DNA from: Neocallimastix lanati (nom. inval.)
Lineage: Eukaryota; Neocallimastigomycota; Neocallimastigomycetes; Neocallimastigales; Neocallimastigaceae
Direction: 5' to 3'
Assembly: GCA_016946835.1 (NCBI GenBank)
Contig: JACVTC010000084.1
Span: 109,501 to 173,500, forward strand
Length of the DNA stretch: 64,000 bases
In this document: positions 1 through 13,514 of the stretch, piece by piece
How the letters are laid out: every line of letters begins with the position of its first letter
How positions within the stretch are numbered: position 1 is the first letter of the stretch
The notes under the pieces: generated by a model
What the model was told of the DNA's origin: nothing
Seen by the model: the letters and a program-made list of their open reading frames with translations, nothing else
The model's database searches: none
Program-made: the position numbers and the translations under genes

Positions 1-803
1 ATTTTTTTTTGCATTGGATTTGCCTTTTTCAAAGTCACAATGAAAATTAATTGGAGAAATAACTATATTGTTATTAAATTTATGCATTCTTTTTTATTTT
101 TATAAATAATGTTTTATAAGAGGATTATTTTTTATCTTTCAATATTGAAATGGAAGTATTGTAAAAACTATTTATTTTTTCAACATATATTCTAGTAATG
201 AACACTTAGTAACTAAATTTTGGCGCAATATAAAATGTACCATCTGCAAATATATCTTCATTATATTGTGTGAACAGCTTTGCTTGGAATGGGGATTGAA
301 AAATTATTAAATTAGGATTTTTGAATATCATAAAATTATCATTCTGTTTTATAATATTCTGATTCCTTCGGAATTTCTTCAAAAGTTGTTATGTCAGAAG
401 GTAATTGCTTATTTTGACTTCTTATTATTTTGGTTCTAATGGGTTAAATACAATATATATTAGTCCCATGTCCTAAGGAATTTCATTAAATATACTCTTT
501 GGTCTAATATCCAAAGAAAAAGGATTATTTTTAATGTTTCTTTGATTTTATGCTTTACAATTGATTTAGATGTTTCGTATTCTTTTTTAAGATGACTATG
601 TAGACTTTCATATTCTATAATCTCATTTTATCATTTAAAATAATAAAAGGATTTACATTTATTTGAAGTTCTATATTCCGTGCATCTATATACCTTTGAA
701 TTATCTTTTCAATTGAAAAATTAAATTTATATTTTCTATTAGTAATAATTTGCTTTTCTCCTTGATTTATTTCACTTATTTCAATTCTAATATTTTCCTT
801 CAT
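1..803 (-). mobile_element. FLYWCH/MULE-type DNA transposase remnant, cut by window edge
   Basis: Read on the minus strand from 803 leftward. The first ~60 residues (stretches like EINQGEKQIITNRKYKFNF and IIQRYIDARNIELQINVNP) resemble a FLYWCH zinc-binding module. Next comes LHSHLKKEYETSKSIVKHKI, the His-rich linker usual before a MULE domain. About 180 residues in is FADGTFYIAPKFSY (DGTF at 234-245), the typical start of the MULE transposase core with its first catalytic Asp. HCDFEKG follows at about 28-42, matching the DFE block with the second acidic residue. The rest lies beyond the left edge. The reading is broken: at least one frameshift near 525 and several in-frame stops, so it cannot encode active transposase. 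No terminal repeats or TSD are in view. MULE transposases cut and paste DNA and leave 9-bp TSDs. The family call rests on motif order, not on an alignment. Confidence 0.72.
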
Positions 804-1279
804 TTCCAGTAAAATTTTTTAATAATCAATAAATTTATTAAAGATTTTAATAGTATCTATAAAATAATTTTATTTTTAATATTTAAAAAATAAAATTATA
901 ATCATTTTTAGTTATTTAGTAATTTATTACTTATATTAAATTATTTATTATTCAGAATAAATAATATTTTAATATAACAGTAATATGATGTATATATGAA
1001 AATATTTTTTTTACTGCTTAATATTTGAAATATTTATATTTATTTTTAATAAAAAATTATTCAATTTTTTTAATTGGAAAAATAAAATATTTATTTATTT
1101 ATTTATTAATTTTTATTATTTATTGACTTTGACAACACTGAAAACAGAGACCGTTTACTAATATTTAAAAACAAACAAATTTCCATAATATATTCCAAAA
1201 ACGATCATTTATTTACCTTAAATACTAATAATATTAATAAATCTAAATTAATTAATCAATTAAATGTTTAGATTATAAT
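804..1279. other. AT-rich spacer
   Basis: Almost pure A/T with short runs and homopolymers. I see no coding remnant, terminal repeat or structured motif here. Confidence 0.5.
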
Positions 1280-1482
1280 AATGGCATGCAAGACTTTTAC
1301 ACTTTAACAACAATAAAAATATTTAAAATTATGACTTAGAACGTACCAATTTATATAATAAATAGGATTGTTTACAATGTCATATCAGTAAAATGAAGAA
1401 AAAACCATTTTACACTTCGATTAATAAATCAACGCATCTTCTTCAATTTATACATTCTAATGTTGTTGGTAAACTTATTATA
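1280..1482 (+). mobile_element. Copia-B fragment: pre-integrase and start of integrase
   Basis: This ~200-bp piece is a diverged copy of part of copia element B at 14985-15185. It shares the Trp-His-Ala-Arg pre-integrase region, the Cys-x2-Cys context (DCLQCHISKMKKK-like) and the start of the integrase core (HSNVVGK-like). It is broken and truncated at both ends. At its right end it abuts an oppositely oriented copia remnant, so it is a scrap left by insertion or rearrangement. Confidence 0.75.
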
Positions 1483-3290
1483 TGAGTTTTTATTGAAATA
1501 TGTAATATTATAGTTATTGTAATTCCTCCTGAATTGATAATCTGGGGTAAAATTTATAAAATCATTGTCATAATGAGTTTCAAAAAATTCAATATTTCTT
1601 AAATTATTAGTGATATCTAGAAGTTTATAAGCAATGGGAATATCGCCACACCCAAGAAAAATACCCGGAGATGAGTTGCTTGTGAATTTTATTCTGAATA
1701 ATTTTGGAATATAATAAAATACCTTATATCCAAAAACTCTTATATTTGAATAATTAATTTTATTTTTGATTAAGAGTTCAAGATTATATTATTGATACCT
1801 TTGTTAGGTAGTCTATTAGGAATATAATTGGATGTGGCTACTGCATCTTGCCAAAATTGGTGACTTTCTTAATTTTGCATCATTTAACATTGTTTTAGCT
1901 GATGTAATTATTGTATTGTTAAATATTTCTTTTCTACCATTTTGTTTTTGATGATAAGGTACGATGAACTGATGGTGAATACCAAAATCAATACAAATTT
2001 TATTAAAATTCTTATTGTTGAATTCTGTTCCATTAACTGAACGAATATATTTGATTCTTTGATTATATTGGTTTTTTTGATTGAACCAATTATAGAATTT
2101 GTTAAAGGTTTCATTTGTACTTTTAAAAATAATGTCCATCCATATCTGGAGTAATCATCAATAATGCTGAATATATATTTGTTTACATATATTGAATCTG
2201 GTAATGGTCCAATTAGATTCACATGTAAAGTTCAAAAATTCTGTTGGATCTATTAATAAATTGTTTTAAGAGTTTATTTTCTTCGATGCTAAAGGTTAAG
2301 TTTGTCAATTGATTTCATTGCCAAATAATTTATTTCATTTGTATTGTTTGTTGTATTATTGCCTGTGAGATTAAGTGATTGTGTTGAAATTCATAATTTG
2401 AATGTATTTGAATTTTTATTTTGTATATTTTATAATCGTTTGTTATATTTATCATAAATTAAAGTAGTTGAGAATAATTTTATACCCTTGTTGAATGAGA
2501 TTATCTATGGATAGTAACTTTTTATTTATTTCTGGTTAATAGTATATATTGTTTATGTTGATTTTAGGATTGTCAACATAATCTATTAGATCTCCTTTTT
2601 TTTAGCTTCGTTACATATTCATAAATTTTTTAATTTATTTAATTGATTAGTAATGCTTATTGAAGCACCTGAATCAAGAATCTAACTTATCATCTTCTTT
2701 TTGTTGTGGATAATATTTTCATTGGATTTTATTTAGATTAAATTGATATCGAGGTTTTCTGATCTATTCTTTGTATTTGTTTTTTTGAAATTGTTTCTTT
2801 TTGATATTTATTAAATAAATAAAAGCATTTATTTATCAATTTATTAAATTTTCTTTTTCTACACTTATAGAAATAATGACCCCATTTTCCGCAATAGTGC
2901 CATCTTCTATTTTTAGTAGTAGTAGATTTTGAAGTTTTTCTTTTTATATATTTTTTATTATTCTTTTTTTTTGAGTTATTTTCATTACTTTTTAATGAAA
3001 AGATTTTAAGGTTTAAAAATATAATTTCAGAGATGAGACTTTTTACGTATTCGGATAATTTTCCCAGTTGTCTTTATACCGAAATATATTAATTCAGTGA
3101 AGATTTTCTGGAAGACTTCTATTTGAGATGTCGACTTTGTTAGCCGAACTTAAGTCCACAATCATTTTTTTTCAAGCTCCTTGATAGTGTTTTATAATTC
3201 AGCAATGAATATATTTATATCAGTTTCAGTATTATATTTCAAATTTTCAAGTTTTATCCTTAATTCTAATTTTTAAATATTTATTTTAAA
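1480..3290 (-). mobile_element. Ty1/copia remnant (gag through integrase), distinct lineage
   Basis: Minus-strand fossil, gag at the high-coordinate end. Around 3100-3270 a copia gag (UBN2-like) stretch reads LRIKLENLKYNTETDINIFI. Around 2870-2920 there is a CCHC-knuckle remnant (CGKWGH). Integrase occupies roughly 1800-2250, with IDDYSRYGW and an NGTEFNNK-like block. The integrase C-terminal part (FLGCGDIP then AYKLLDI-like) lies near 1560-1690. The segment NLIGPLPDSIYVNKYIFS differs from copia A, so this is probably a separate lineage. No reverse transcriptase or LTR remains. It is broken by many interruptions and looks old. Confidence 0.75.
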
Positions 3291-3599
3291 AAAATTTATC
3301 TTCTATTAGTTATTTTTATTTTATAAATATTTATTTAAAAAAATTATATATAGTTATAAATTTATTACAACAAATTTTGTATGCAATATCAAAATATAAT
3401 AAAAAATTAATCTATTTTTCCGGAATATCTACACATTATGATGACTTTGAAAAGGTCTGTAATGTAAATGTTAATTCACAGTAACATCTTAAGCAGGTAA
3501 AATGACATTAAAAATAAAATACAAATAAGCAGTACGAAAAGATATAAAAAGATGAGAAATGTATTTTATATAAAAATAAAAAAAGTATATTTTATTTTT
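3291..3599. other. AT-rich spacer
   Basis: No coding remnant that I can assign. It may be decayed gag of the following copia-A copy, since it directly precedes that copy's protease region, but nothing recognisable is left. Confidence 0.4.
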
Positions 3600-6500
3600 A
3601 CAAAGACAAAGAAAAATTCATATTACCGAGGAATCGCCTGAAGTATTTAAAATCGAGAATAAAGAAAAGAATAAAGAAATTTCTACTTGGACTTTAGATT
3701 CAGGTGCTTCATATCATATGAAGTATGATCTGAATTCTTTAATAAATATAGCACCTCACCGGCAAAGATTAACATATAATGACTGGAGGCGAAATATTAT
3801 CCTAATATAAGGGAACTTATATTGGATATATGAATAATAATAAAATAATACTAAAAAATAATAAGTATTACATACCATCTTTTAAAAGAAACCCTTTATC
3901 TATATTTTCATTTTGTAATGAAAATTATAAAATCATATTTTATAATTATTATAATACAAATAAAGTCTCTAATTATAATAAAAAAGGTAACTGAATTTGT
4001 ACTGCTACCTCTAATAACAATACATTAACGTATAAACTATTCTTAGTCATCTATTAGATATAAAAGAGCTTCCTAGTGCAGACAATATTGAAGAAACAGA
4101 TGACGAAAAAATATTAAAATTATGGCAGCAAAGAATGGGCAATTTTAATATTGCTTTTATAAAAGATAGGCTTCTTAAAATTAGTCTATAAGGAAAATGT
4201 CCTCTCTGTATTGAATCCAAATTAAAGAATTTCTCATATTTTATCAGAAAATAAAACGAAGGAACCTTTTGAAATGTTTCATATAAACAGAGTTTTAATT
4301 CTGATGAATCGATATATGGAAATAAATATTTCTTTACCATAATGGATGACTACTCCAGATATGGATGGACGTTTTTCTTGAAGTCAAAAACTGATGTGTT
4401 CCCTACATTTTTAAATTGGTATAATAAAATCAAAAATATTTTTAACAAATCAATATCTTAAAATGAACAACAGTACAGAATATTGTAATTCTCAGTTTGA
4501 CAATTTTGGTGATAATACTGGAATCACTCATTTATACTCCATCATCTATAATCCTCAACAAAACGGTAAAGCATTGAGATTCTAGCAAACCCTTATACAC
4601 TGTGTAAAGAACCCTTCTAAATGACTCAAAATTTCATTATACTTTTTTGCAAGACACAGTTAATACAACTAATTATATTTATAATCGTCTTTCTCATAAA
4701 GGTATAAATAATAAAATTCCATATGAAGTATCGGTATAAATAATAAGATTCTATATGAAGTATTATTTAATAAAAAAGTTATCTTTAATAAATTAAATGT
4801 CTTTAGTTGTCAGGTTTTCTATTATGTTCATAAACAATTTAGAAAGAAGTTTGATAATTCTACTCCTGCTATATTAATGTTTATAAAATTTATAATATAC
4901 AACAAAATAAAGTCATTTTTTCTCATGCAGTTGAATTATTTGAAAATATTCCCTTTAAATCCATCACACCTTCTTCTCCTCCTGATATTATAAATTTTTC
5001 GCCTTAATATGAAAACGGAGGGAATGTTGATATCAGTTTTCAAAATAATGAATATAAAGAAATTTACAATAATGATAATGATAATAATAGTTTGGTTTCA
5101 AACATAAATAATAATAATAATAATAATATTAATACTTTAAATAATACTAATAATACAAATAATAATCATTCAATTAATAATAATATTTTTTGAAACCCCT
5201 TTTGAAATTTCTTCAAATGATAAATTAAAATTTTCTTATATTAATAATAGCTTATATTTATATGATTTAAATAACCCAAATTTATATAATAATTTTTACC
5301 AGGATCAATATAAATTTTTAAATTTGAATTATTCATATAATATATACAAACCTATTAACTATTATAATTATTTAAATTCACTTTTAAATTTTTTTTCTCA
5401 TAACCAAAATCCCCACATTTTAAATCCGTATATCACCAACATTTTCAAAATTATAATAATTATAATAATTCTTCAAAAAAGAATTAAATTTTAAAAATGA
5501 AATAAATAACTCTTCTTTCATAAATGATTCTAATAATTTTATTAAAAATTTAAGTAATAATTTAAATAATAATTTAAATATTTTTAATATTAATTTAAAT
5601 TATAATTTAAATGGCAGTTCTAAAATAACTAACTTTGATCAGGAAAAATCAACAAATATTGATATAACAATGAACAAATAAATAATTTAAATAATATTAA
5701 TAATTCAATAATAATTCAATTACAGAACAAAATAATAACATATTATTAAATTCACAAATCAAATTTGAAATAATCCATATAATTTTAAATTAAATTAGAA
5801 ATTGAAAACAAAATTTTACAGGAAGCTATAAGTAAATATACAACATTAAATGACAAAAATTTTGAAAACAATAATAATATAGCTAGTTCTTCAAATATAA
5901 AAAAATATGAACAAAATCAAATTAATGAAAGTATAAATTTAAATAAAAAAATTGTAAATTCAAATTTATATTTAAATTCAAATGTAAACAAATGAAATTA
6001 ATTAATGAAAATAAAAAAATAGAAAGGGAAGAAAATATTAACAAACAGGAAGTAAATAATAATAATAAGAAAATTAAAAATGTTATTTAAATTACAAATA
6101 AAAAAGACAAAAAAACTATTCAAATCCAAACATGAAATAGAGGAAAATAAAAATATAAATAAGCATAAAAATATAATAAACAAAAATTATAAATTTACAT
6201 TTAATTAAAATACAACACAAAGAAGAAAATAATAAAAGGGTAAGAATATCCAAAAGAAAAAATAAACAAGTAAATTAAGAATTTTTAGAGAATGACTCAG
6301 ATTCCTCTGAAATAGAAATAGAAGATAATGATTCTATTTCTTAAAATAATAAGAATTTAAACAAAGAATATTTATATAAAAATACTAATTTAAATAAAAA
6401 TAAGGTAAAGTCAGGTATAATAAATCAAAAAGAATAATCAAAGATTTATAAAGATAAAGAAAATACAATTAAGATAATAAAGAAAATTCAAAAACAGAAA

Positions 6501-7475
6501 TTAAATCATTTAAATTTGAAAAACCTCCTCAAAAAACATATCCTAGCAAGAAACATAAATATAATTATAAAGGAGTAAATTTAAAGAAGATAAAAATAAA
6601 AATAATGAATTTTTTTTTAAAACTAACATTCAGATAATAACAGTACTTCATAAGATACAAATAATGATATTCTTCCAAACTTAGATTCTATTGAGCATTC
6701 TTTGAAAGAGACTTTAAATTTTCAAGATATTTTTACCAAACCAGAAAAAAAAATGGCTCGAAGCAGTAAATTATAAATTAAAAAATATGGGAGAATTAAA
6801 TATATATAAAAATATTAAAAATGTTCCAAAAGGAATTAATATAATACTACCAAAGTGGGTATTTAAATACAAATATGATTTAAATGGAAATATTGTCAAA
6901 AGAAAAGCACGTCTTATTTGTGTGGTTTTACCCAAAAGAAAGGAATAGATTTTTAAGAAACTATTCTACATAAAGCAAAAATCTTTAAGAATCATTACAT
7001 AAATATCCACTCCACAAAATTACAACATACATCAAATAGATATAAAAATGGCTTATTTAAATGCATATTTAAATGAAAGAATCTATATCAATATACTAGA
7101 AAGTAATAACAAAAATTAAATGGAATATTGGAAGTTAAACAAAGCACTCTATGGTTTAAGACAAAGTGAACGTATTTGGAATGATAAACTAAACAATACT
7201 TTATTAAAATTAAACTTTAAACGTTTAATAAGCTACTCATGTGTGTATACAAAATCAAATAATGAAGGTAAAATTATATATACATATAATTTTATACTGG
7301 GAGTATGTATATGTTGATAATATCTTATTAACTGATAAAGAAAAGGTAATTATAAAAACAAAGGAATCATTATAAAAAATTTTAAATTAACTGATTTAAG
7401 TTATACAAGTTACAATATAGCTATAAAATTTGAAAAATATAATGATGGATATACTTTTATGCTTTATTAAGTAAA
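3600..7475 (+). mobile_element. Ty1/copia A, second copy (protease to reverse transcriptase), fossil
   Basis: A diverged copy of the copia family at 18641-25007, in the opposite orientation. Parts in order: protease with LDSGASYHM near 3700; pre-integrase and zinc region near 4090-4250; integrase core with MDDYSRYGWTFFLKSKTD near 4340; integrase C-terminal part to about 4960; a long Asn/Lys-rich spacer at about 5030-6690; reverse transcriptase from about 6720, with KWVFKYKYDLNG-, YLNAYLNE- and KALYGLRQSERIWND-like blocks. The sequence stops matching near 7475, before the RNase H region. There is no recognisable LTR at either side. It carries many interruptions and is clearly older than the copy at 18.6-25.0 kb. 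Retention of the spacer shows it belongs to the family. Confidence 0.85.
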
Positions 7476-7539
7476 TTAACTTATTATAATTTTAAAAATA
7501 ATAAAATAAATATATAAATATTGAATCTTATAATTTTCT

Positions 7540-7830
7540 TTTTAAAACTGTCTCAAAATGTCTTACTATTTCTGTTTGACCATTTGTTTATTGATAATAT
7601 GAAGAAAATAAACAAAATTCCACATGAATTACTATTCAAATAATCTATTACAAAATATTTGGATATAAACTGGGATATCTGAGACTATATTCTATTTTTG
7701 GGAGATCATAAAATTTAAAAATGGAGTTAAGAAATTGTTCAATAAAGATTTAAGCTCTATATATCAAATTAAATGTAATAAAATGGGCCATTTTAATAAG
7801 ATTATCAACCATAACAAAATATTATTAATT
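7540..7830 (-). mobile_element. Ty3/gypsy integrase remnant
   Basis: On the minus strand the text VDNLIKMAHFITF, then FKFYDLPK, then TNGQTEIVRHFETVLKRK follows the order of a gypsy integrase core: the VDRLTKMAHFIP block, the HGLP block and the NGQTERVN block with the catalytic Glu. It is a short, badly broken scrap. The same domain is preserved better at 41.1-41.4 kb and 53.9-54.9 kb. Confidence 0.7.
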
Positions 7831-10800
7831 ATTTATTTATAATACTTAAATGCCCTAAATTGCATGCAAAAACTATTCTGTTTCTTGACTTGATTATGAT
7901 TTAAAAATAATCAGACATCAAATTATGTTTGAAATTATACATATAACCATATATTGGAATAGAATTTATAGATATTGAATTATCTTTTATAGAAATAATA
8001 TTAAATAATACTTTATAAAAAGAATCATTTGAAGGAGATATATATTTGAATTTGCACATGAAGAATAGTGAATTTCATTTGGAAGAATGATGTCAAACTA
8101 ACAAAAATCTAAAATAACAAAGTTAGAGACTAATAGGAAAGAAAAAACCAAAATAGATGATTTATTGTTTGCTGATAAAAATTTCAAGATATAATTATTA
8201 TTTCATCCAAATCTAAAGTATTTTTTATAGTTAGTATCAATTGAGATTTATACTTTTTCAGAAATCTTGAATCAATTAAGTATTTAAAATTATCATTTAT
8301 GTTAATGACATAGAACTTCGTTTTCAAACTTTTTTTATAAATGAAATTTTACTGAAAATGTTTTGATCATCAGCAATATATCAGTTTCTAAGCAGAAATG
8401 AATAAGCTGAAGATTGTTAATTTTTGCGAAATATATATTAAATTCAAATAGCTTTAAATTTTCTAAAATATAATTTACAAGTTTATTAAAGCAAGTAAAT
8501 TAAAGTAAGAATTAAGTATAGGGTTACTATAAAATATTTAATTATAATAACATAGAGAGAATTGTGATTAAAATTAAATTTTTAATATTATATTGATTAA
8601 AATAATTATTTGAAAAATAATATATATCTACAATATAAATAACTATTATACAAATATTTAATAATGCATCGTATTAAAATTTATTGTTAATGAATTTCTA
8701 ATTTATTAAAATTTTAGAATGAAATAAGAGCTATTATATTTTTCAAAATTAAAATTATTTTAATAATAAAAAAATAAAAGAAAGAAATTAAAGTTGTTTT
8801 TTAAATATTAATATAAAAGTAATACTATTAAATAATTTATATAGATAAAAGCATAATGAATTGAACATAATATAAAAAATAAAATAAATATCTAATTAAT
8901 ATAATTTTAAATAATTATAATTATAAATGAAATAATTCAATATATTAATAAAAAATTGTAAATAAAATTATTTGAGTACAATATGTAAATATATTTAAAT
9001 CTTTAATTATTCTTTAAAAATAAAAAATTATGTTATAATTGAATATATAAAAATATTAATAAAAAATTATTTTCCATTCAATGTATTAAAAATGAATTAA
9101 TAATCATTAATTAATACTTTAAAACAATACAGGTATATTTTTTCTAATATATATCAAACAATTATATATAAAAATCCATAAAAGTAGTTGCTATATAGAA
9201 GAAATTTAATTTATAGAAAATTTGAGAATTCATATTAAATATAGCAATATCATTGCAAAAAAAAACAAATAAATTTTATTTTAATATCATACATAATCTA
9301 AATTATTTAAAATTAGTACTTCTAATAACTAATAATATATAATATAAATATAGACTGTAATTATTATTAAATGAAATAATCATATAAAAGTAATTTATAA
9401 TTTATTTAAATCAGAATGATAAAATGAAATGTATTTTAAAAATAATCCTTAAAATTATTATTTAATATCTATTTATTTAAAAATATATTAAAATAGTTTT
9501 TTATTTTGAATAATTTAAGAATATACTTATGTTTAGCTTTAGATAGTATTATTAATATTTAAATTAATGAATTAATATTTATTTAAAATATTTTATATTT
9601 TTCTTATAATTAATTATTTACTTTTTCTATTTAACAATTTAAAATTATATATAATACTTTATAAAAATTGTTATTAATCGATAATAGAAATTTATAAGTT
9701 ATATAGGAAAACTCAAAATAATCCATTTTAGTAAATCAACTTTATAAAATTAAAAAGTAGTTTATGTCTTTTCATGAAGGAGATTTGTCAATTAAATTTA
9801 TTTATATCAGACAAACATGATCTATATCTTTGAATTTTCATTTTATAATATATTAAAAAATAATTTAACTTTCTTCATATGTTCATGAACTTTAAATTTA
9901 TTGTATTGTAACAAAATGTCAATAAATTACTAAAAAATACGCTGAAAAATTTCAAAAAACATTCTTAAAGCTATTTAAACGAAAGAATTTAAATTTGTTG
10001 AGTTTTTATAACATATTTAAATATAAAAATTTAATAGTTGTAATTTTTCGATAAAGAAATAATATTTAAATTATCTATTAAAATTAAATTACTAATTTTT
10101 ATATAATATATAATATAATTAAAAATATTAATTAATATAATTAAATTAATAAAATATTATTATTCATATTACTTTATTATAGAATTATTCATAACTATTT
10201 CATATTATATTTTATATCGTTGAGCATTTGAATAAATTTAATACATCGATATATAGACTAATTATGATTTCTAATGCTTTAAAAAGATTTTTAATCAAAG
10301 AAAATTAATAAATTATAGTTATCTGTATAATATATTCTAAAGAAATATTAAATTTTCAATAAGCCAAAATAGTTATGAATGTTTTAGGGTCAAAAAGAAG
10401 ATTTAAAATCTTAACGGATTCAGAATTGATCAATTTAGAAAAAATAAAAATAATTTTCCATTCTTTTCTAATAAAAAGTTATTAAAATTGACAAAATTGA
10501 AGTGGAAATTCTCGTAATAAAATATTAGTACATTTATTTTCTTCAAATGATACTATGAGAATAACTATAGTAAGTAATCCAAATTGATATTAATTCAAAC
10601 TTCACTAGAAAGTGAAAATTTCATTAGAAAATAGTATAAAAGAATAACTATTTCTCAATATAATAATATGAAATTTTTTTTCAAACCTGTAAAAAATCAA
10701 CATTCTATTTTCAAAATAAAAAATAATAATAAAGTACAATTAACGAAAAATTTTATTTAAAAATATTTCAAATAATAAACATATTAAAGTAAAACACTAA

Positions 10801-11159
10801 ATATTAGAAAATATCTTGGTAAATGAAATTACCTAAAATACTATCATTAATGATGAAAATATAATAGTTCCAATTAAAATTATGAAGTTTATTAATAGAA
10901 GTCTAAATTTATTTCTAATAAAAAATCTTTATTTATATATACTTATAATAAATAATTTTTTTTGGAATCAACTATAAAATTTTATAATTCTAATTGATAA
11001 TTTTGAATAATGGTTTCTATATTTATCATAATAATATAGAAAATATTTATATTTGCAAAATTAAGACTCCTGAATACATGATGCCTTAAAATAATTGATA
11101 TATCTACAAGTCCAATCAAAAATAATTGGATTAATAAAAGAATTATATATAAGTAAAAA
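7831..11159. other. AT-rich desert without assignable genes
   Basis: More than 3 kb of very AT-rich sequence. I find no open frame of useful length, no terminal repeat pair and no structured RNA. Parts of 10400-11100 may be copia sequence decayed past recognition, because a copia integrase scrap follows at 11160. Confidence 0.5.
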
Positions 11160-11265
11160 TATATATGCTAACTGTGATAATAAGTATTCAAGATATGCTT
11201 GGATATATTTATTAAAATTGAAAGATGAAGACTAAACGACATTGTTATATTCAAAATTAATTGAG
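11160..11265 (+). mobile_element. Copia integrase scrap
   Basis: About 100 bp that reads NKYSRYAWIYLLKLKDE, close to the copia integrase block D-DYSRYAWIYLLKSKDE. Nothing flanking extends the match with confidence. Very old and truncated on both sides. Confidence 0.55.
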
Positions 11266-11999
11266 GAAAAGAATTAATAATAAATTAAATCGAGAAATTT
11301 TGAGGAAAATTTATAATATATTCAACATTTATGTAAATATTTTATTATTAAATTTATATAAATAAGAATATAGATAATAATTTATAAGAATATATCTTGA
11401 TTATTACATAAAATAACAAACAAAGTGTAAACACTTTTATATTCAAATTAATAATTTTTTTGTTTTAATATTAATTTTAATTATTATCTTTTATTATTCT
11501 AATTAATTATTCTATTCTAGAATTAACATAATTTATTATTCTAAATATTATATTTCAGTTATTCATCTGTTATTGTAATGTTGCTATTGTATTATCAACT
11601 ATTCTATTATTGTTTGTTTAAACAATTCTATTATTTTAAATTATAAATAAATTTATAAAGGATACTAATAAAATATTTATTATATAAATATTATTAAGGT
11701 TGAATTTTATAAAATTAATTAATAGAAGATTTATTACAAAAGTATTATCACAAAGTTTATTATAAAATATTTGTAAGAATAATTTCTTTAAATAAAATGT
11801 AATATTTATAATTTATAATTTATAATAAAATATTAATAATATTTAAAATAAATTATTGATTAAATATTAATATGAGTTATTGAATATTAATATATATAAA
11901 TATTAATATATTTATAATTTTTTAATTATTATTATTAAAGATTTAAATTTTATTTACTAAATAATGTGTCTTTAATGATATATTGTGTCAAAATCTCCC
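11266..11999. other. AT-rich spacer
   Basis: Low-complexity A/T sequence. No gene, repeat pair or motif that I can support. Confidence 0.45.
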
Positions 12000-12740
12000 T
12001 TTTAACTTCGTATTAGTTTCTACTTGATCAAGTAAGTACCTTTTTCAAGTAGCTTAATTCTTATGTGAAAGTCCTAGGTAACTTTGAGAATACTTTTTAC
12101 TAACAGCAATAGCAAAAGAAAGTGGTTGATCTAAGGTTTATTGGCTTAATTCTTCCGCTAATTAGAAATATATCAAATTTATTGGGCACTGGGCACTGTA
12201 GAGGGCGGATTCGAATCCTCGGCATGGCACCAAATAATCGGATGAGGTTTCTATCCTGGGATATCATGAGACCACACGCAATATTAATAAGGCTTTCCCT
12301 CAAATGATTATTTTACCCAACCCTGATACTACGCTTTGAATTGAGGCATAGACCTTGATAATTGTAAAATTTCCAATCACTAATGATTACACCCACTAGG
12401 GAGGAGTTAATGATTCCGTTCTGATGCTCGTGGTCAATGGAGATATGAACGTTAGGAATGCATCACCGGGCAGTGTGTAACGACAATTGAGAGCGGCGAA
12501 GCTGTTACAGTATGCCAATAACTCATCACCTTACAGTTAATTAATAATTGTATGGCCATATGGGAGATGGGTACCCTTATGTGCAAGTTTATGTTTACCA
12601 TATTGGGCAACGGATTACTGTTACAAGTACGGTTATCTTTAAAAGAGCTGATATTATTAAAATTCTGGTTCCTAACCTCTTTCTTATATTTTTGATTATT
12701 TTCACTTATTTTTCTTTGTCCTTGAAAAATCATCATTCTA
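12000..12740. other. GC-richer island of unknown origin with a tRNA-like B-box
   Basis: From about 12120 to 12620 base composition shifts abruptly, to something near balanced by eye, within otherwise extremely AT-rich DNA. Short open frames on both strands match nothing I recognise. At 12205-12216 the palindrome GGATTCGAATCC resembles a Pol III B-box, and 12135-12145 (TTGGCTTAATT) could be a weak A-box about 65 bp upstream. Sixteen bases further comes GGCATGGCACCA, which looks like a tRNA 3' end, but the T-stem and acceptor stem do not pair well. The island ends near a copia fragment that begins at about 12760. Possibilities: a tRNA-derived SINE, a decayed structured RNA, a foreign insert, or part of an LTR of unknown family. 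I cannot choose. Confidence 0.4.
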
Positions 12741-12759
12741 AATTGTTAAACTCAAGGTC

Positions 12760-13510
12760 CTTTTTATTGTTCTTGGATGGTAATAGCATCCTCCCAAAAC
12801 ACATGATTTAAATGAGCGTCTTCTAACATTGCTCTCGCACTAGGTAATAAAGTACCATGAAGACGTTCAATCCGACTATTTTGTTGTGGATTATTTGGAA
12901 TTGTATATCATTTATATTATAGAACTCATTAAATTTATTATTAATTAATTCTGTTCCATTATCTGAATGTAAATACTTTATAATTTTATTAAAAATATTT
13001 TTTACCTTATTATACCAAGTTAAAAATTTATTATTAAATATTTCTTTTTTAGATTTACAAAAGGTGACCCTTCCATATCTGGAGTAGTCACCAAGAATAG
13101 TCAGAAAACATTTATTACCATAAAGTGAACTTTGTTTTAACGAAACTGTATCAATGTGAACTCTTTCGAATGATTCAGTAGCCCTCCTTTCATTTATATT
13201 AAATAGAAAGTTTTTTAATTTGGAGTGGGCACATATCTTACATTTATTTTTAGTGTCAATTTTTGATAAAATATTTTTTAAACTATTAAAATGCTCTAAT
13301 CTCCGATGCCACATATGCAGATTATCATCTTTTTCAGACTCAGAAGAAATATTGTTACATAATAATTTATTTTTAAAATCAATCTTTCTTTTTGAGGTAC
13401 ATATAATATAAGTTCTGGACTCATTTGCACTAGTACTATATATTTTATTATTATTTTTGTTATATATTGATACATTATTTATATTATTAATTTTTTGAAA
13501 AATTGTTTTA
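12760..13510 (-). mobile_element. Ty1/copia A-related fragment (pre-integrase and integrase)
   Basis: Minus-strand fossil. Order: WHRRLEHFNSLKNIL (pre-integrase), a CKIC zinc pair, HIDTVSLKQSSLYGNK, LGDYSRYGRV, SDNGTELINNKF and, near the left end, HLNHVFWEDAI. These match the copia A integrase region at about 22500-23000. Protease, reverse transcriptase and LTRs are absent. Broken, truncated on both sides. It abuts the GC island on the left and an LTR of family E on the right. Confidence 0.8.
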
Positions 13511-13514
13511 AAAT

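Noticed and set aside
12184-12222. A functional tRNA gene ending GGCATGGCACCA
   Set aside because: The T-stem has mismatches, no matching 5' acceptor strand is present and an encoded CCA is not expected in a nuclear tRNA.
12100-12811. Overlapping short frames on both strands in the GC island
   Set aside because: They exist because stops are rarer at higher GC. None shows a domain, codon bias or a sensible start.
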